A DNA stretch of 64,000 bases, from the NCBI RefSeq assembly GCF_034479555.1, contig NZ_CP140151.1, forward strand, positions 3,531,166-3,595,165, given 5' to 3'. This DNA is from Chromohalobacter canadensis. GTDB taxonomy: Bacteria; Pseudomonadota; Gammaproteobacteria; Pseudomonadales; Halomonadaceae. The position numbers and the translations under genes are program-made. Position 1 is the stretch's first letter; every line of letters begins with the position of its first letter. This document shows, in pieces, positions 24,511-32,777 of this stretch. The notes below the pieces were generated by a model that was not told the origin of the DNA, ran no database searches, and saw only the letters and a list, made by a program, of their open reading frames with translations.

Positions 24511-24554
24511 CGGGTTGTCGTTGTGGTCCGAGGTGCGCACCGCGCATGTCGATA

Positions 24555-24568
24555 TGACCATATGGTCA
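24555..24568. promoter_or_regulatory. RutR-type operator between xdhA and the rutR-like gene
   Basis: A perfect 14-bp palindrome TGACCATATGGTCA. The published E. coli RutR consensus is TTGACCA-NN-TGGTCAA; this site matches it at every defined base except the first T. It lies 45 nt upstream of the preferred xdhA ATG and ~180 nt upstream of the regulator gene, so it can repress the xdh operon and possibly the regulator. Confidence 0.75.
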
Positions 24569-24746
24569 ACTCTGTTAAGCCTTAATCAAAATGGCGCGTA
24601 TGACAAGTCCCTTTTGCGCTTGTTTGTAGTGCGCCTAGGTGAGCTTGAGCGATGACTGGACTGCGGCGCCATAGGGCGTTGGTGTGCGTTGCACTGGCGA
24701 CGCTCGCTGGGGCAGACTTCCATACCGGCAGACGAAGAGAGCGGCC

Positions 24747-25433
24747 ATGACATCGATGAATTCGCCCGAACTGGGAAGGCGGGCGCATAACGAAAGCGTG
24801 ATTCTCGAGGCGGCCGAGCGCGTGTTTGCGTGCCATGGTTATCGAGGCGCGAGCGTGCAGGCCATCGCTGAAGCGGCTGGGCTGCCTAAATCCAACGTGC
24901 TGTATTATGTGGGCAGCAAGCGCAAACTGTACGTGGCACTGCTCGAGCGTATGATGGCGCGCTGGAACGCCATGCTCGACGATATCGGCGAGGACGATGA
25001 TCCGGGCGAGGTGCTGGAAGGCTTCATTCGCAGCAAGATGCGCCTGACACGCCAACATCCCCAAGGTTCTCGGTTGTTCGCCGCCGAGGTGCTTCAGGGC
25101 GCGCCTTTTCTGCAGGAATACTTGCACGGCGAACTACGCGAGTGGGTGCGCTCGCGGGCGCGTGTCTTCGAGCGCTGGTCGGCAAAGGGCTTGATGGATC
25201 CCGTCGACCCGGTATGGCTGATCTTCTTGATCTGGTCGGCCACCCAGCATTATGCGGATTTCGAGGCTCAGATACTGGGCATTACCGATCAGTCGGCGCT
25301 TGGAGAAAATGATTATCGTGCGATCACCGATTTCTTGTGCCATGTCATTCTCAAGGGATGTGGCGTTCGACGGCCATCCGACGGTGATAGCGAGCCTCAT
25401 TACCGAGATATCCAAGATAAGGAGACAACATGA
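24747..25433 (+). CDS. TetR-family regulator, RutR-like
   Basis: A 228-residue repressor with an N-terminal helix-turn-helix (VQAIAEAAGLPKSNVLYYVGSK) and a ligand domain strongly resembling RutR: PQGSRLFAAEVLQGAPFLQEYL and the hallmark FLIWSATQHYADFEAQI. E. coli RutR binds uracil or thymine and controls pyrimidine use and synthesis. Here the gene is divergent from the xanthine dehydrogenase operon and a RutR-type operator lies between, so it very likely represses purine catabolism; the inducer could be a purine base or urate. The start at 24747 avoids an upstream extension without an SD. It ends in an ATGA overlap with a small secreted-protein gene. Confidence 0.9.
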   Translation: MTSMNSPELGRRAHNESVILEAAERVFACHGYRGASVQAIAEAAGLPKSNVLYYVGSKRKLYVALLERMMARWNAMLDDIGEDDDPGEVLEGFIRSKMRLTRQHPQGSRLFAAEVLQGAPFLQEYLHGELREWVRSRARVFERWSAKGLMDPVDPVWLIFLIWSATQHYADFEAQILGITDQSALGENDYRAITDFLCHVILKGCGVRRPSDGDSEPHYRDIQDKETT

Positions 25434-25861
25434 AACTTTGGGGCATCTTGCTCCTGGTCAGCGGCGGCTTGCTCGACGATTCATCGTCGCTGCCGGCGCA
25501 GCCCCCTGATAAGCCAGGGGCGATCACGGCGCAGATTGCACGCGATCACTTGCAATGGGCGTCGGCCACCGATGAAGAGATGTATCTGGCCCAGGCGAGC
25601 GTTAGAAAACTGCTCAAGTATCCTGCCACCGCGGTTTTTCGCGATATCCGAGCCGTCGGCCCCCGCGTCGGAGGCCCTTCCAATCGCGTGGTGTGCGGGC
25701 AAGTCAATGCACGTTGCGAGCGTGGCGATTATCTGGGGTATCGCTTGTTCGTGACACGCCAAGGTGCGCAGGCCGCGATCATGTCCTCGAGCCTGCATCG
25801 TAGCGGATGGGACCCTAACGCCGTGGCAGCGGCTTTGATCGAGTGGCAGCAGATGGCTTGA
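25430..25861 (+). CDS. Small exported protein of unknown function coupled to rutR-like gene
   Basis: A 143-residue protein with a short hydrophobic N-terminus (MKLWGILLLVSGGLLDDSSS) that may be a weak signal peptide. The core has VRKLLKYPATAVFRDI, then NRVVCGQVNARC and GYLGYRLFVTRQG. This is the pattern K-x-P-x-S/A-x-F ... VCG-x-VN ... GY-x-G-x-x-F found in a family of uncharacterised bacterial and phage proteins. Its ATG overlaps the regulator stop (ATGA), giving translational coupling. No function is known and the link to purine use may be incidental. Confidence 0.7.
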   Translation: MKLWGILLLVSGGLLDDSSSLPAQPPDKPGAITAQIARDHLQWASATDEEMYLAQASVRKLLKYPATAVFRDIRAVGPRVGGPSNRVVCGQVNARCERGDYLGYRLFVTRQGAQAAIMSSSLHRSGWDPNAVAAALIEWQQMA

Positions 25862-25939
25862 CGGGTATTGGGATGCATGGGCCTGTGTGCATCATGATGC
25901 GTTCAGCCCTATGTAACTCAAATTCTGTCTGGAGACGCC

Positions 25940-26074
25940 ATGAAGGAACTTCCCGGAGCACTGCTCGGCATCATGGTCGGGCTGGTCACGTGGCTGGTGG
26001 TGGGCAATGTGCTGGTAGGCGTCATTGCTGGCATCGCTGGCGGAATCGGGTGGGATCTGTGGCGGAATCGGTAA
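25940..26074 (+). CDS. 44-residue glycine-rich membrane protein
   Basis: An ATG with GGAG 6 nt upstream opens 44 codons: MKELPGALLGIMVGLVTWLV then a second hydrophobic stretch with a glycine zipper (GVIAGIAGGIGWDLW) and a basic end. It looks like a two-helix hairpin or one long helix in the inner membrane. Coding is supported by the SD, the hydrophobic pattern and a position free of other genes; function is unknown. Confidence 0.55.
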   Translation: MKELPGALLGIMVGLVTWLVVGNVLVGVIAGIAGGIGWDLWRNR

Positions 26075-26163
26075 AGGCGTCATGCCTGCCTGCTTGGCGC
26101 TGGAGCTTCTTGCGCGTGCAGTCGAGATGGCTTGGCAGAGATTGCCAAGCCATTTTGGAATGA

Positions 26164-26367
26164 TCATTCCACGCTAGGGTCGTCGTCCGCGTCGCCTGCT
26201 TTGACCTCATTGTCGGACGCCTTCATTCGCTGACGCTCGGCTTCGGCATGTTCCATACTTTGGTAAAGCCCCAGGCTCACGCCCGTGTCGCTATCGTAGA
26301 CTTCATAGCGGACGTCGTTTTCGTCGGGGCCGGCGATTTTCCGTATCTCAATGGCGTCATGCAGCAT
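26164..26367 (-). CDS. Conserved-looking small cytosolic protein
   Basis: A 67-residue ORF (MLHDAIEIRKIAGPDENDVR...) with regular beta-strand-like spacing (YEVYDSDTGVSLGLYQSMEHAEAER) and an acidic tail. The ATG at 26367 has GAGG 7 nt upstream; a GTG four codons earlier is less likely. Function is unknown. It converges on the small membrane protein gene. Confidence 0.55.
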   Translation of the reverse strand: MLHDAIEIRKIAGPDENDVRYEVYDSDTGVSLGLYQSMEHAEAERQRMKASDNEVKAGDADDDPSVE

Positions 26368-26459
26368 GTTGGGCCTCACTGGAATGGCGGTAACTGAACG
26401 TGGGACTCGTCATGTCAACGAGTGTTCCAAGCAACCATCACCACGATGCTAACACAACG

Positions 26460-26499
26460 AAAAACCGCCGCTATGGTTGACCCATAAGCGGCGGTTTTT
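26460..26499 (-). terminator. Terminator of tRNA-Pro
   Basis: A long GC-rich stem (CCGCCGC against GCGGCGG with one bulged A, extended by an inner ATGG stem) followed on the minus strand by TTTTT. It lies 12 nt downstream of the tRNA 3' end. Confidence 0.85.
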
Positions 26500-26510
26500 C
26501 TTGATAATCT

Positions 26511-26587
26511 TGGTCGGAGCGACTGGATTCGAACCAGCGACCTCTGCAACCCCATTGCAGCGCGCTACCAAGCTGCGCCACGCTCCG
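26511..26587 (-). tRNA. tRNA-Pro (anticodon GGG)
   Basis: A 77-nt cloverleaf with encoded CCA. The acceptor CGGAGCG pairs with CGCTCCG. The D-loop has AGCTTGGTAGCGC, the anticodon stem CTGCA/TGCAG encloses ATGGGGT (anticodon GGG), and the T-loop is GGTTCGAATCC. It reads CCC and CCU codons. It is a single gene with its own terminator. The upstream 250 nt contain only a possible promoter (TAGTAT -10 near 26640) and nothing else. Confidence 0.95.
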
Positions 26588-26835
26588 TTAACGTTTTCCG
26601 GAAGGCCTCCAAATAGGTGCCGCCCGTGGAACGCTGCGTATACTACCTTGGCTTCCAGGAAATGAAAACCCTTGATAGCGCTTTTTTTTCAACTGCTTGC
26701 CAGTGCCCGGCAATGATGAATGTCCACCGATGAGAGGTTTAAGCCAGCGTGGCGACACGCCATGAGCCAAGGTGAACGGCGGCATGGGTTAGACGAAAGA
26801 TGTAGAATGTGGCCGTTTCATGTGGAGATGACGCA

Positions 26836-27219
26836 ATGCCTCTTATTGCAGGAATGAGCGTGCTGTTGGGGTGCCAGTTTCTCGGCGAAATCCTGGTGCA
26901 TGGGCTTCAGCTTCCTGTGCCAGGGCCCGTCGTGGGCATGGTGGTACTGTTGGTGGGATTGATGATCAATGGCCGCGTACCTACGGGGTTACGTACGAGT
27001 GGTGAAGGGCTGCTGCGCTACTTGACCTTGCTCTTCGTGCCCGCCGGGGTTGGTATCATGGTGCATTTCGATCTTATAAAGGCGGACTTCTGGCCCATCA
27101 TCGTCACGCTTGTGGTATCGACCGCCTTGACCTTGGCTGTCACCGCAAAAGTAATGTCGTGGTTGACGCGCTCGATGCCCAGAGATCCGCGCGACGAATG
27201 GCGGGAGGAACGTCCATGA
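26836..27219 (+). CDS. lrgA: CidA/LrgA family membrane protein
   Basis: A 127-residue protein with four hydrophobic helices and the LrgA/CidA pattern: LLGCQFLGEILVHGLQLPVPGPVVGMV near the N-terminus and LLFVPAGVGIMVHFDLIK in the middle. Family members are holin-like and influence murein hydrolase activity; some LrgAB pairs transport small organic acids such as pyruvate. The ATG at 26836 follows GGAG; an upstream start is rejected. It overlaps lrgB by 4 nt (ATGA), forming a two-gene operon. Confidence 0.9.
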   Translation: MPLIAGMSVLLGCQFLGEILVHGLQLPVPGPVVGMVVLLVGLMINGRVPTGLRTSGEGLLRYLTLLFVPAGVGIMVHFDLIKADFWPIIVTLVVSTALTLAVTAKVMSWLTRSMPRDPRDEWREERP

Positions 27220-27950
27220 GCATGCCCGTTCCTGCGCTCGATCAATTATGGGTATATCTCTCCGCCAGCCCGTTATTGCACTTGCTGGTGACGCTTCTGG
27301 CCTTCATGGGGGCGAGCTATCTCAATCGTCTCCTGGGAGGCACGCCTTTCTTGCACCCGGTCGTGCTCACCATCGCGCTGATCATTGGCTTTCTGACGCT
27401 GACGGACACCGATTATGCGACGTATTTCGAGGGCGCTCAGTTCATCCATTTCCTCTTGGGGCCCGCCACCGTTGCCTTGGCGATCCCTCTATATGACTAC
27501 CGGGAGCGTGTCAGGCGTATGCTGGTGCCGATATTGCTCAGCTGCGTCGCGGGGATCGTGACGGCGGTGACTTCAGCGGTGGGGGTCGCGATGCTTATGG
27601 GGGCCAGCCGCGAAACCGTGTTGACGCTGTCACCCAAGTCGGTGACATCGCCCATTGCGATGGGGATTGTAGAGAAGCTGGGCGGCATTCCGTCGCTGGC
27701 GGCGGGGATGGTGCTGATCACGGGGTCCCTCGGATGTGCCCTGGGACCTGTCATCTTCCGCCTGGTCAGGGTGCGCGACCCCAGTGTTCAAGGCTTCACC
27801 ATGGGCTTGGCGGCGCATGGGTTCGGAACGGCGTATTCCTTTTCTTCGATTGGCGCAGTCGCGGGTGCCTTTGCGGGACTGGCGATGGGGCTGACGGGGT
27901 TGCTAACCGCCTTTATCTTGCCACCTCTGGTACATCTGTTCGGTCTTTAA
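27216..27950 (+). CDS. lrgB: LrgB/CidB family membrane protein
   Basis: A 244-residue membrane protein with the LrgB signatures LSPKSVTSPIAMGIVEKLGG and GLAAHGFGTAYSFSSIGAVAGAFAGLAMGLTG. It works with LrgA in the inner membrane, with roles in cell lysis control or organic-acid movement in other bacteria. The ATG overlaps the lrgA stop and has GGGAGGA upstream. No LytSR-type regulator is nearby. Confidence 0.92.
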   Translation: MSMPVPALDQLWVYLSASPLLHLLVTLLAFMGASYLNRLLGGTPFLHPVVLTIALIIGFLTLTDTDYATYFEGAQFIHFLLGPATVALAIPLYDYRERVRRMLVPILLSCVAGIVTAVTSAVGVAMLMGASRETVLTLSPKSVTSPIAMGIVEKLGGIPSLAAGMVLITGSLGCALGPVIFRLVRVRDPSVQGFTMGLAAHGFGTAYSFSSIGAVAGAFAGLAMGLTGLLTAFILPPLVHLFGL

Positions 27951-28005
27951 AGTTTTATACCGTTATCTTTTTTGGTCATTATAAAGCTAAGAAACGGTGA
28001 CCAAG

Positions 28006-28033
28006 ATGGCAACGCCCCATTGGGCGTTGCCAT
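28006..28033. terminator. Hairpin between convergent lrgB and the DASS transporter
   Basis: A perfect 12-bp stem (28006-28017 with 28022-28033) and a 4-nt loop. U-tracts are poor on both strands, so it is a likely but unproven terminator. Confidence 0.55.
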
Positions 28034-28076
28034 ACGTCTATTTTCAATATGTCAGATCGCCCATCCTATGAAGCGG

Positions 28077-29522
28077 TCAAGCCCATAGAAGGCGAAGCAA
28101 GGTCACGGTGATCAGCGTGATCAGCAAAGTGCCGACGATGTTGAGTAGCAGTCCGGCGCGGATCATCGACTGAATCTTCATATGTCCCGTCGCGAACACG
28201 ATGGCATTGGGTGGGGTCGCTACCGGCATCATGAAGGCACAGCTGGCGGCAATGGCCGCGGGGACCGTGATCAGTAGCGGGTCCATGTCCAGCGAGATAG
28301 CGAGCGCGCCGAGAAGCGGTAGGAAGGCCGCTGCCGTGGCCGTGTTCGAGGTGACTTCGGTCAGGAAGATGATGACCAGCACGATGATGCCCACCAGCAT
28401 CAACAACGGGAATACGCTGAAGATCGAAAGCTGTTGAGCGATCCATTCGGCCAGGCCGGAGCTCTTGATCATTCCCGCCAGCGCCAGCCCGCCGCCGAAG
28501 AGCAGCAGTACACCCCAAGGCAGTTCCTTGGCGCTATCCCAGTCGAGTAGCGCGCCGCGTGCCTTGTCTCCACTGGGAACGAGAAATAGCCCAATGCCGG
28601 CGGCCAGGGCAATGGTGGTATCCGATAGCCAGTCGAGCCCTACCTGATTCAAGAGAGGGCGTAGCATCCAGGTGGCGGCAGCGATGAGAAAGATCAGGCC
28701 GACTCGGCGCTCGGCGGCGGTCATGGTGCCGAGCGATTCGAGTTCGCGGTGAATCATCTCTCCGCCATCGTCGCTTTGCTGCAAATCGAATCCTTTGTAG
28801 GTCAACCACCACCATGTCACGGCCATCATCACGATGCTGACCGGCAAGCCGATGGTCATCCATTGGGCGAAGCCGATATCGATACCTTCGCCGGCGAGGT
28901 AGCCTGCGAGCAAGGCATTGGGCGGGGTGCCAATGAGCGTGGCGACGCCGCCTATACTGGCGGAATAGGCGATGGCGAGCAGCAGGGCGGTGGCGTAGCG
29001 CGAGACCTCGCGTGAGTCGCCATCGCCCAGCAAGCTGACGACGGACATGCCAATGGGAAGCATCATGATGCTGGTGGCCGTGTTGGAGACCCACATGCTG
29101 ATGAAGCCTGTGGCGATCATGAAACCCGCGATTTGCTGGCGCGGTTTCTGGCCGACGATGCTGAGAACCTTCAAGGCGATGCGTCGATGGAGGTTCCAGC
29201 GCTGCATCGCGATGCCTAGTAAGAAGCCCCCCAGGAAGAGATAGATGATAGGGTCGGCGTAACTGGCTGCTACGGCATCGAGTTCGTCGATGCCCAGTAC
29301 GGGGGCCAGCACCATGGGCAGAAGCGAGGTCGCGGGGATGGGAATGGCCTCGGTGGCCCACCATGTGGCCATCAGCAATGCAAAGCCGACACATGCCCAT
29401 GCCGGTGACGACATGCCGGCCGGTGCGGGCACGACCAGGCATAGGATGACCCATAGGGGCCCCAGCCATAGACCGATTTGCGCGGCGCTTGGGCTGCGTG
29501 CGTCGTGAGTGGTCTCGCTCAT
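28077..29522 (-). CDS. DASS (SLC13) family sodium/dicarboxylate symporter
   Basis: A 481-residue transporter with ~11-12 membrane segments and the two Ser-Asn-Thr motifs of the DASS family: MWVSNTATSIMMLPIG near residue 142 and LTEVTSNTATAAAFLP near 388. Additional family markers are GGVATLIGTPPN and MPVATPPNAIVFATG. These bind Na+ and a dicarboxylate such as succinate, malate or fumarate; exact substrate is unknown. The start has AAGGAGG 6 nt upstream. It stands alone between convergent lrgB and divergent DUF2489. Confidence 0.93.
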   Translation of the reverse strand: MSETTHDARSPSAAQIGLWLGPLWVILCLVVPAPAGMSSPAWACVGFALLMATWWATEAIPIPATSLLPMVLAPVLGIDELDAVAASYADPIIYLFLGGFLLGIAMQRWNLHRRIALKVLSIVGQKPRQQIAGFMIATGFISMWVSNTATSIMMLPIGMSVVSLLGDGDSREVSRYATALLLAIAYSASIGGVATLIGTPPNALLAGYLAGEGIDIGFAQWMTIGLPVSIVMMAVTWWWLTYKGFDLQQSDDGGEMIHRELESLGTMTAAERRVGLIFLIAAATWMLRPLLNQVGLDWLSDTTIALAAGIGLFLVPSGDKARGALLDWDSAKELPWGVLLLFGGGLALAGMIKSSGLAEWIAQQLSIFSVFPLLMLVGIIVLVIIFLTEVTSNTATAAAFLPLLGALAISLDMDPLLITVPAAIAASCAFMMPVATPPNAIVFATGHMKIQSMIRAGLLLNIVGTLLITLITVTLLRLLWA

Positions 29523-29722
29523 GAATTGCCTCCTTGCAGGCGGCGAATGATTAATTGGCTTACGATACTCGCCATACTACTAAGGTATTAAGGCTCGATA
29601 GCTTAGCCATTGGTCTAAGTCGCTTGTCCGGCCTTTCCGGCGTGGCTTGTTGCAACGCGGCAAGCTCGGTAATGTCCGCGTCCGTTATCGATTAACTAAA
29701 CGTATTTTATTGAGGTGCGACC

Positions 29723-30190
29723 ATGTCCGTAGTGGTGGGCTGGAGCTTGGTGGTGCTGGCGGTGCTGGTCGTCGCTGGTTTGGTGGGATATGCATGGCGG
29801 TTATGGCGAGAAGTGCAGCGTCGAGAGGCCTTGCAGTGTGAGGAAATCGCGCGGGCTCATCGTAATTGTCTCGAGAGCCTCGAGGCGATCGCGACGGCTA
29901 TGCAAGGGGACCAAGTCGACCTGGTGGAGGGGGCGCTTCGCTGCAAGGTGATGCTCGATATCATCGATCCCGCGTTGCTTGAGCGCGAAGACTTCAAGGT
30001 CTTTGCTGAGATTTATCGGCGCACGGAGCATCTGCACACGCATTCTTCGCGCCAGGATTTGTCGGCCAAGCAACGCTTTGCGGAGGATCGTGAGCGTATC
30101 GCGCTTCAGGAAGAGCGCTATGCGGAGCTCCACGAGGCTGCGCGGCAGGTTCTGGTGCTCAAGCGGGAGTGGCCGGCAGGCTTGCAGTGA
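29723..30190 (+). CDS. DUF2489 membrane-anchored protein
   Basis: A 155-residue protein with one N-terminal membrane helix (residues 5-26) and a cytosolic helical domain (CLESLEAIATAMQGDQVDLVEGALRC... then an alpha-helical, charged C-terminus). It matches the DUF2489 family of gammaproteobacteria, whose function is not known. It precedes the M20 amidohydrolase by 21 nt, so the two may be co-transcribed. Confidence 0.75.
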   Translation: MSVVVGWSLVVLAVLVVAGLVGYAWRLWREVQRREALQCEEIARAHRNCLESLEAIATAMQGDQVDLVEGALRCKVMLDIIDPALLEREDFKVFAEIYRRTEHLHTHSSRQDLSAKQRFAEDRERIALQEERYAELHEAARQVLVLKREWPAGLQ

Positions 30191-30211
30191 ACCATGAGGT
30201 AGGAGAAGAGC

Positions 30212-31366
30212 ATGGGAGATCGATTTATGTCGCTTGATCCGGCTGAAATTCGCCACCGTTTGCACGCTGAACCAGAGTTGTCGGGACAAGAAGTCGCTAC
30301 GTCGCGGCGCATTGTCGAGTGGCTTGAGGAGGCGGGGGCGACACGCATCGTGACCAGCTTGGGAGGGCATGGCGTAGCGGGTATTTTCGCCGCTGAGCGT
30401 CCCGGGCCGCGGGTGATGTTTCGTGCCGAGCTCGATGCGCTTCCTATTGGTGAGACCGGGGAGGTGGCATGGCGGTCGAAGTGTGAGCATGTGGCACATA
30501 GTTGCGGCCATGATGGTCATATGGCGACATTGCTCGGGCTTGCGCAGCGTTTGTCGAAAAATCCGCCAGCGTATGGCGAAACGGTACTGCTTTTCCAGCC
30601 CTCCGAGGAGACGGGGCGAGGCGCAAGGGGTGTCGTAGAGTCGTCACGTTTCGAGGAAATCGCCCCCGATCATGTCTTCGCGCTGCATAACTTGCCAGGT
30701 GAACCGTTAGGTGAGGTGTCAGTACGGGCGGGGGCATTCACGTGCGCCTCGCGAGGGTTGATCGTACGTCTCAATGGGTTGTGCACGCATGCGGCCCATC
30801 CCGAGCAGGGCCGTAATCCGGCCTTGGCAATGTGCCGGATTCTGCAGGGATTGAAGCGTCTGCCGCAGCAATTGCCAGACGATCAAGGGCTGGTCATGGT
30901 GACGCTGATTCATGCGCGTCTGGGGGAAGTCGCCTTCGGTACGTCGCCGGGGCAGGCCGAGGTGATGGCCACCTTGCGTACCGAAGACGATGCGATGATG
31001 CGTGCTCTGGCGGAAGCGGCCGTATCGCTGGCACGGGTCGAGGCCGAGGAGGATGACTTGGGCATTGAAATCGATTGGTGCGATGTCTTTCAAGCGACCC
31101 ACAATCATCCCCGTGCCGTCGAGGCAATCCGTGAGGAGGCCAATGCCTTGGCATTACCGCTGCGTGAGTTGTCCGCAGCACACCGCTGGTCGGAAGACTT
31201 TGGTTGGCTAGCTGCACAAGGCGAGGGAGCGTTGTTGACCTTGGGCAGTGGCGAGCAATGCCGCCCTTTACATCACCCCAGCTATGACTTCCCGGATGCC
31301 ATGCTGACACCGGGTATTGATTTGTTCGAGCGCTTGGCCAGACGCTACCAGGGCGGTGCGCGATAG
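30212..31366 (+). CDS. M20-family amidohydrolase (aminoacylase/amidohydrolase)
   Basis: A 384-residue M20D-type peptidase. Metal-site motifs: FRAELDALPI near residue 70, the Cys-Gly-His-Asp-Gly-His segment (HSCGHDGH) near 96, FQPSEETGRGA near 130 and a C-terminal His in PLHHPSYDFPD. The central lid domain carries the substrate-contact loop LCTHAAHPEQGRNP. Such enzymes hydrolyse N-acyl amino acids, hippurate-like amides or, in related osmolyte clusters, acetylated amino acids; the substrate is not known here. The start has AGGAG about 6 nt upstream. Confidence 0.9.
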   Translation: MGDRFMSLDPAEIRHRLHAEPELSGQEVATSRRIVEWLEEAGATRIVTSLGGHGVAGIFAAERPGPRVMFRAELDALPIGETGEVAWRSKCEHVAHSCGHDGHMATLLGLAQRLSKNPPAYGETVLLFQPSEETGRGARGVVESSRFEEIAPDHVFALHNLPGEPLGEVSVRAGAFTCASRGLIVRLNGLCTHAAHPEQGRNPALAMCRILQGLKRLPQQLPDDQGLVMVTLIHARLGEVAFGTSPGQAEVMATLRTEDDAMMRALAEAAVSLARVEAEEDDLGIEIDWCDVFQATHNHPRAVEAIREEANALALPLRELSAAHRWSEDFGWLAAQGEGALLTLGSGEQCRPLHHPSYDFPDAMLTPGIDLFERLARRYQGGAR

Positions 31367-31487
31367 TTGTACAAAATGAAACACCAGAGCCTCATCCATT
31401 CATTTGGATTTGCATCAATTCCGATAATGCATAATGATGAAGGCGAATTCATCGGTAGAAGCGCTGGTGAAGGGTAAAGCACTGGCT

Positions 31488-31515
31488 AAAAGAAAGGCTT
31501 TGTGCTTTCTTTTTT
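31488..31515 (+). terminator. Terminator after the M20 gene
   Basis: A 9-bp AAAAGAAAG/CTTTCTTTT stem with an 8-nt loop followed by a T run. It lies ~120 nt after the stop. Confidence 0.6.
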
Positions 31516-31626
31516 AATAAGGGAAGGGCGAAAAGCCTTTCTCCTGCCGGGAACCGCTTCTATACTCGGACCCCGCTGGGTAACGTCCCGTTACGACTAG
31601 CGCTGTGTTAAGAAGGAGTCTTACAT

Positions 31627-32508
31627 ATGAAAAAATCTACGACTGGCTTGCTGCTCGGTTCTGCGTTGATGGTCGGCCTTTCAGGCTGTGCCACTTCGGG
31701 CTCTCAGTCCATGTCCAATTCCGATGATCAAGCGTGGTACAAGTCCCCCTTTGTCTGTGGCCTGGCTGGCGGCTTGATCGGCGGCGGCATTGGCTATGCA
31801 TCGAGCAGTGACTCGGACGAAGATACCGGTGCTGCACTTGGCGGCGTCGGCGGTGCGACGGCCGGGGCTTTGCTTTGCGCTGATTATTCCGACAAGGTAG
31901 TGGACAGCGATGGTGATGGCGTTCCCGATGATCGCGATCAGTGCCCTAACACGCCGGCTGGCGTTGCGGTAGACGCCCAGGGTTGCCCGCTGGATAGCGA
32001 TGGTGATGGCGTTCCGGACTACAAAGACGAATGCCCGGGAACACCGGCAGGTGTCGAAGTGAACGCTCAGGGTTGCCCGCTGGATAGCGATGGCGATGGC
32101 GTTCCGGACTATCAGGACCAGTGTCCTGACACTCCGGCAGGCGAAGAAGTCAATGCGCTAGGCTGCCCGGCAGACTTGGTGCTGCATGATGTGAACTTCG
32201 AGTTCGACTCTGCCACGCTTACCAGCGATGCAGAAGGCATTCTCGATGGTGTTGCCGAGAAGCTGGCTGCCAACGAGAGCGTCAACGTTCGTCTGGAAGG
32301 CTATACCGATTCCGTCGGTAGCGCTTCCTACAACAAGGATCTCTCTCAGCGTCGTGCCGACTCTGTGAAGGATTACTTGGTTTCCAAGGGCGTGGATGGT
32401 GACAACATCACGACCATGGGTTATGGCGAGCAGGACCCGATCGCCACCAACGAGACGGCTGAAGGCCGTGCTGAAAACCGTCGCGTTGAAATGGGCGAGC
32501 AAGAGTAA
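31627..32508 (+). CDS. OmpA-family outer-membrane lipoprotein with TSP3 repeats
   Basis: A 293-residue lipoprotein: signal peptide with lipobox LSGC (Cys ~21), a glycine-rich segment (GLAGGLIGGGIGYA ... GGVGGATAGALL) that may insert in the membrane, three calcium-binding thrombospondin type-3 repeats starting DSDGDGVPD, and a C-terminal OmpA peptidoglycan-binding domain (NFEFDSATLTSDA, LEGYTDSVGS, NKDLSQRRADSVKDYL, GYGEQDPIATNETAEGRAENRRVE). It probably tethers the outer membrane to peptidoglycan. The ATG follows AAGGAG. It is monocistronic with a good terminator. Confidence 0.93.
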   Translation: MKKSTTGLLLGSALMVGLSGCATSGSQSMSNSDDQAWYKSPFVCGLAGGLIGGGIGYASSSDSDEDTGAALGGVGGATAGALLCADYSDKVVDSDGDGVPDDRDQCPNTPAGVAVDAQGCPLDSDGDGVPDYKDECPGTPAGVEVNAQGCPLDSDGDGVPDYQDQCPDTPAGEEVNALGCPADLVLHDVNFEFDSATLTSDAEGILDGVAEKLAANESVNVRLEGYTDSVGSASYNKDLSQRRADSVKDYLVSKGVDGDNITTMGYGEQDPIATNETAEGRAENRRVEMGEQE

Positions 32509-32534
32509 CGATTGCTCGGTTCATGATCGAAGAA

Positions 32535-32561
32535 AGGGGCGCCTTCGGGCGCCTCTTTTTA
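32535..32561 (+). terminator. Terminator after the OmpA lipoprotein
   Basis: A 9-bp GC-rich stem (GGGGCGCC / GGCGCCTC with one G-U) and TTCG loop followed by five T. Confidence 0.88.
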
Positions 32562-32777
32562 TTTGTGCCACAAGCACGACTGGACGGCATTCCGCGCGCT
32601 TGCTAGTGTGCGCAATTCGTCGTTTCATGCGTTTGTGTTGCCTTCCCACTCAGTCGCGGGGCTGCAGGCGTATGACACGCAGGGGGAAGGTGGCTGATAT
32701 ATTTCCCCATTGCTTTTCATCTTCATCGTTTCATGTGGTCCCTGGTATGGGCCACCACTGAATATAAGGGATCCTGC

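Noticed and set aside
24561..24580. xdhA start 17 codons upstream of the chosen one
   Set aside because: That start lies inside the RutR-type palindrome and has no SD; the conserved protein begins at MIEFYLNG.
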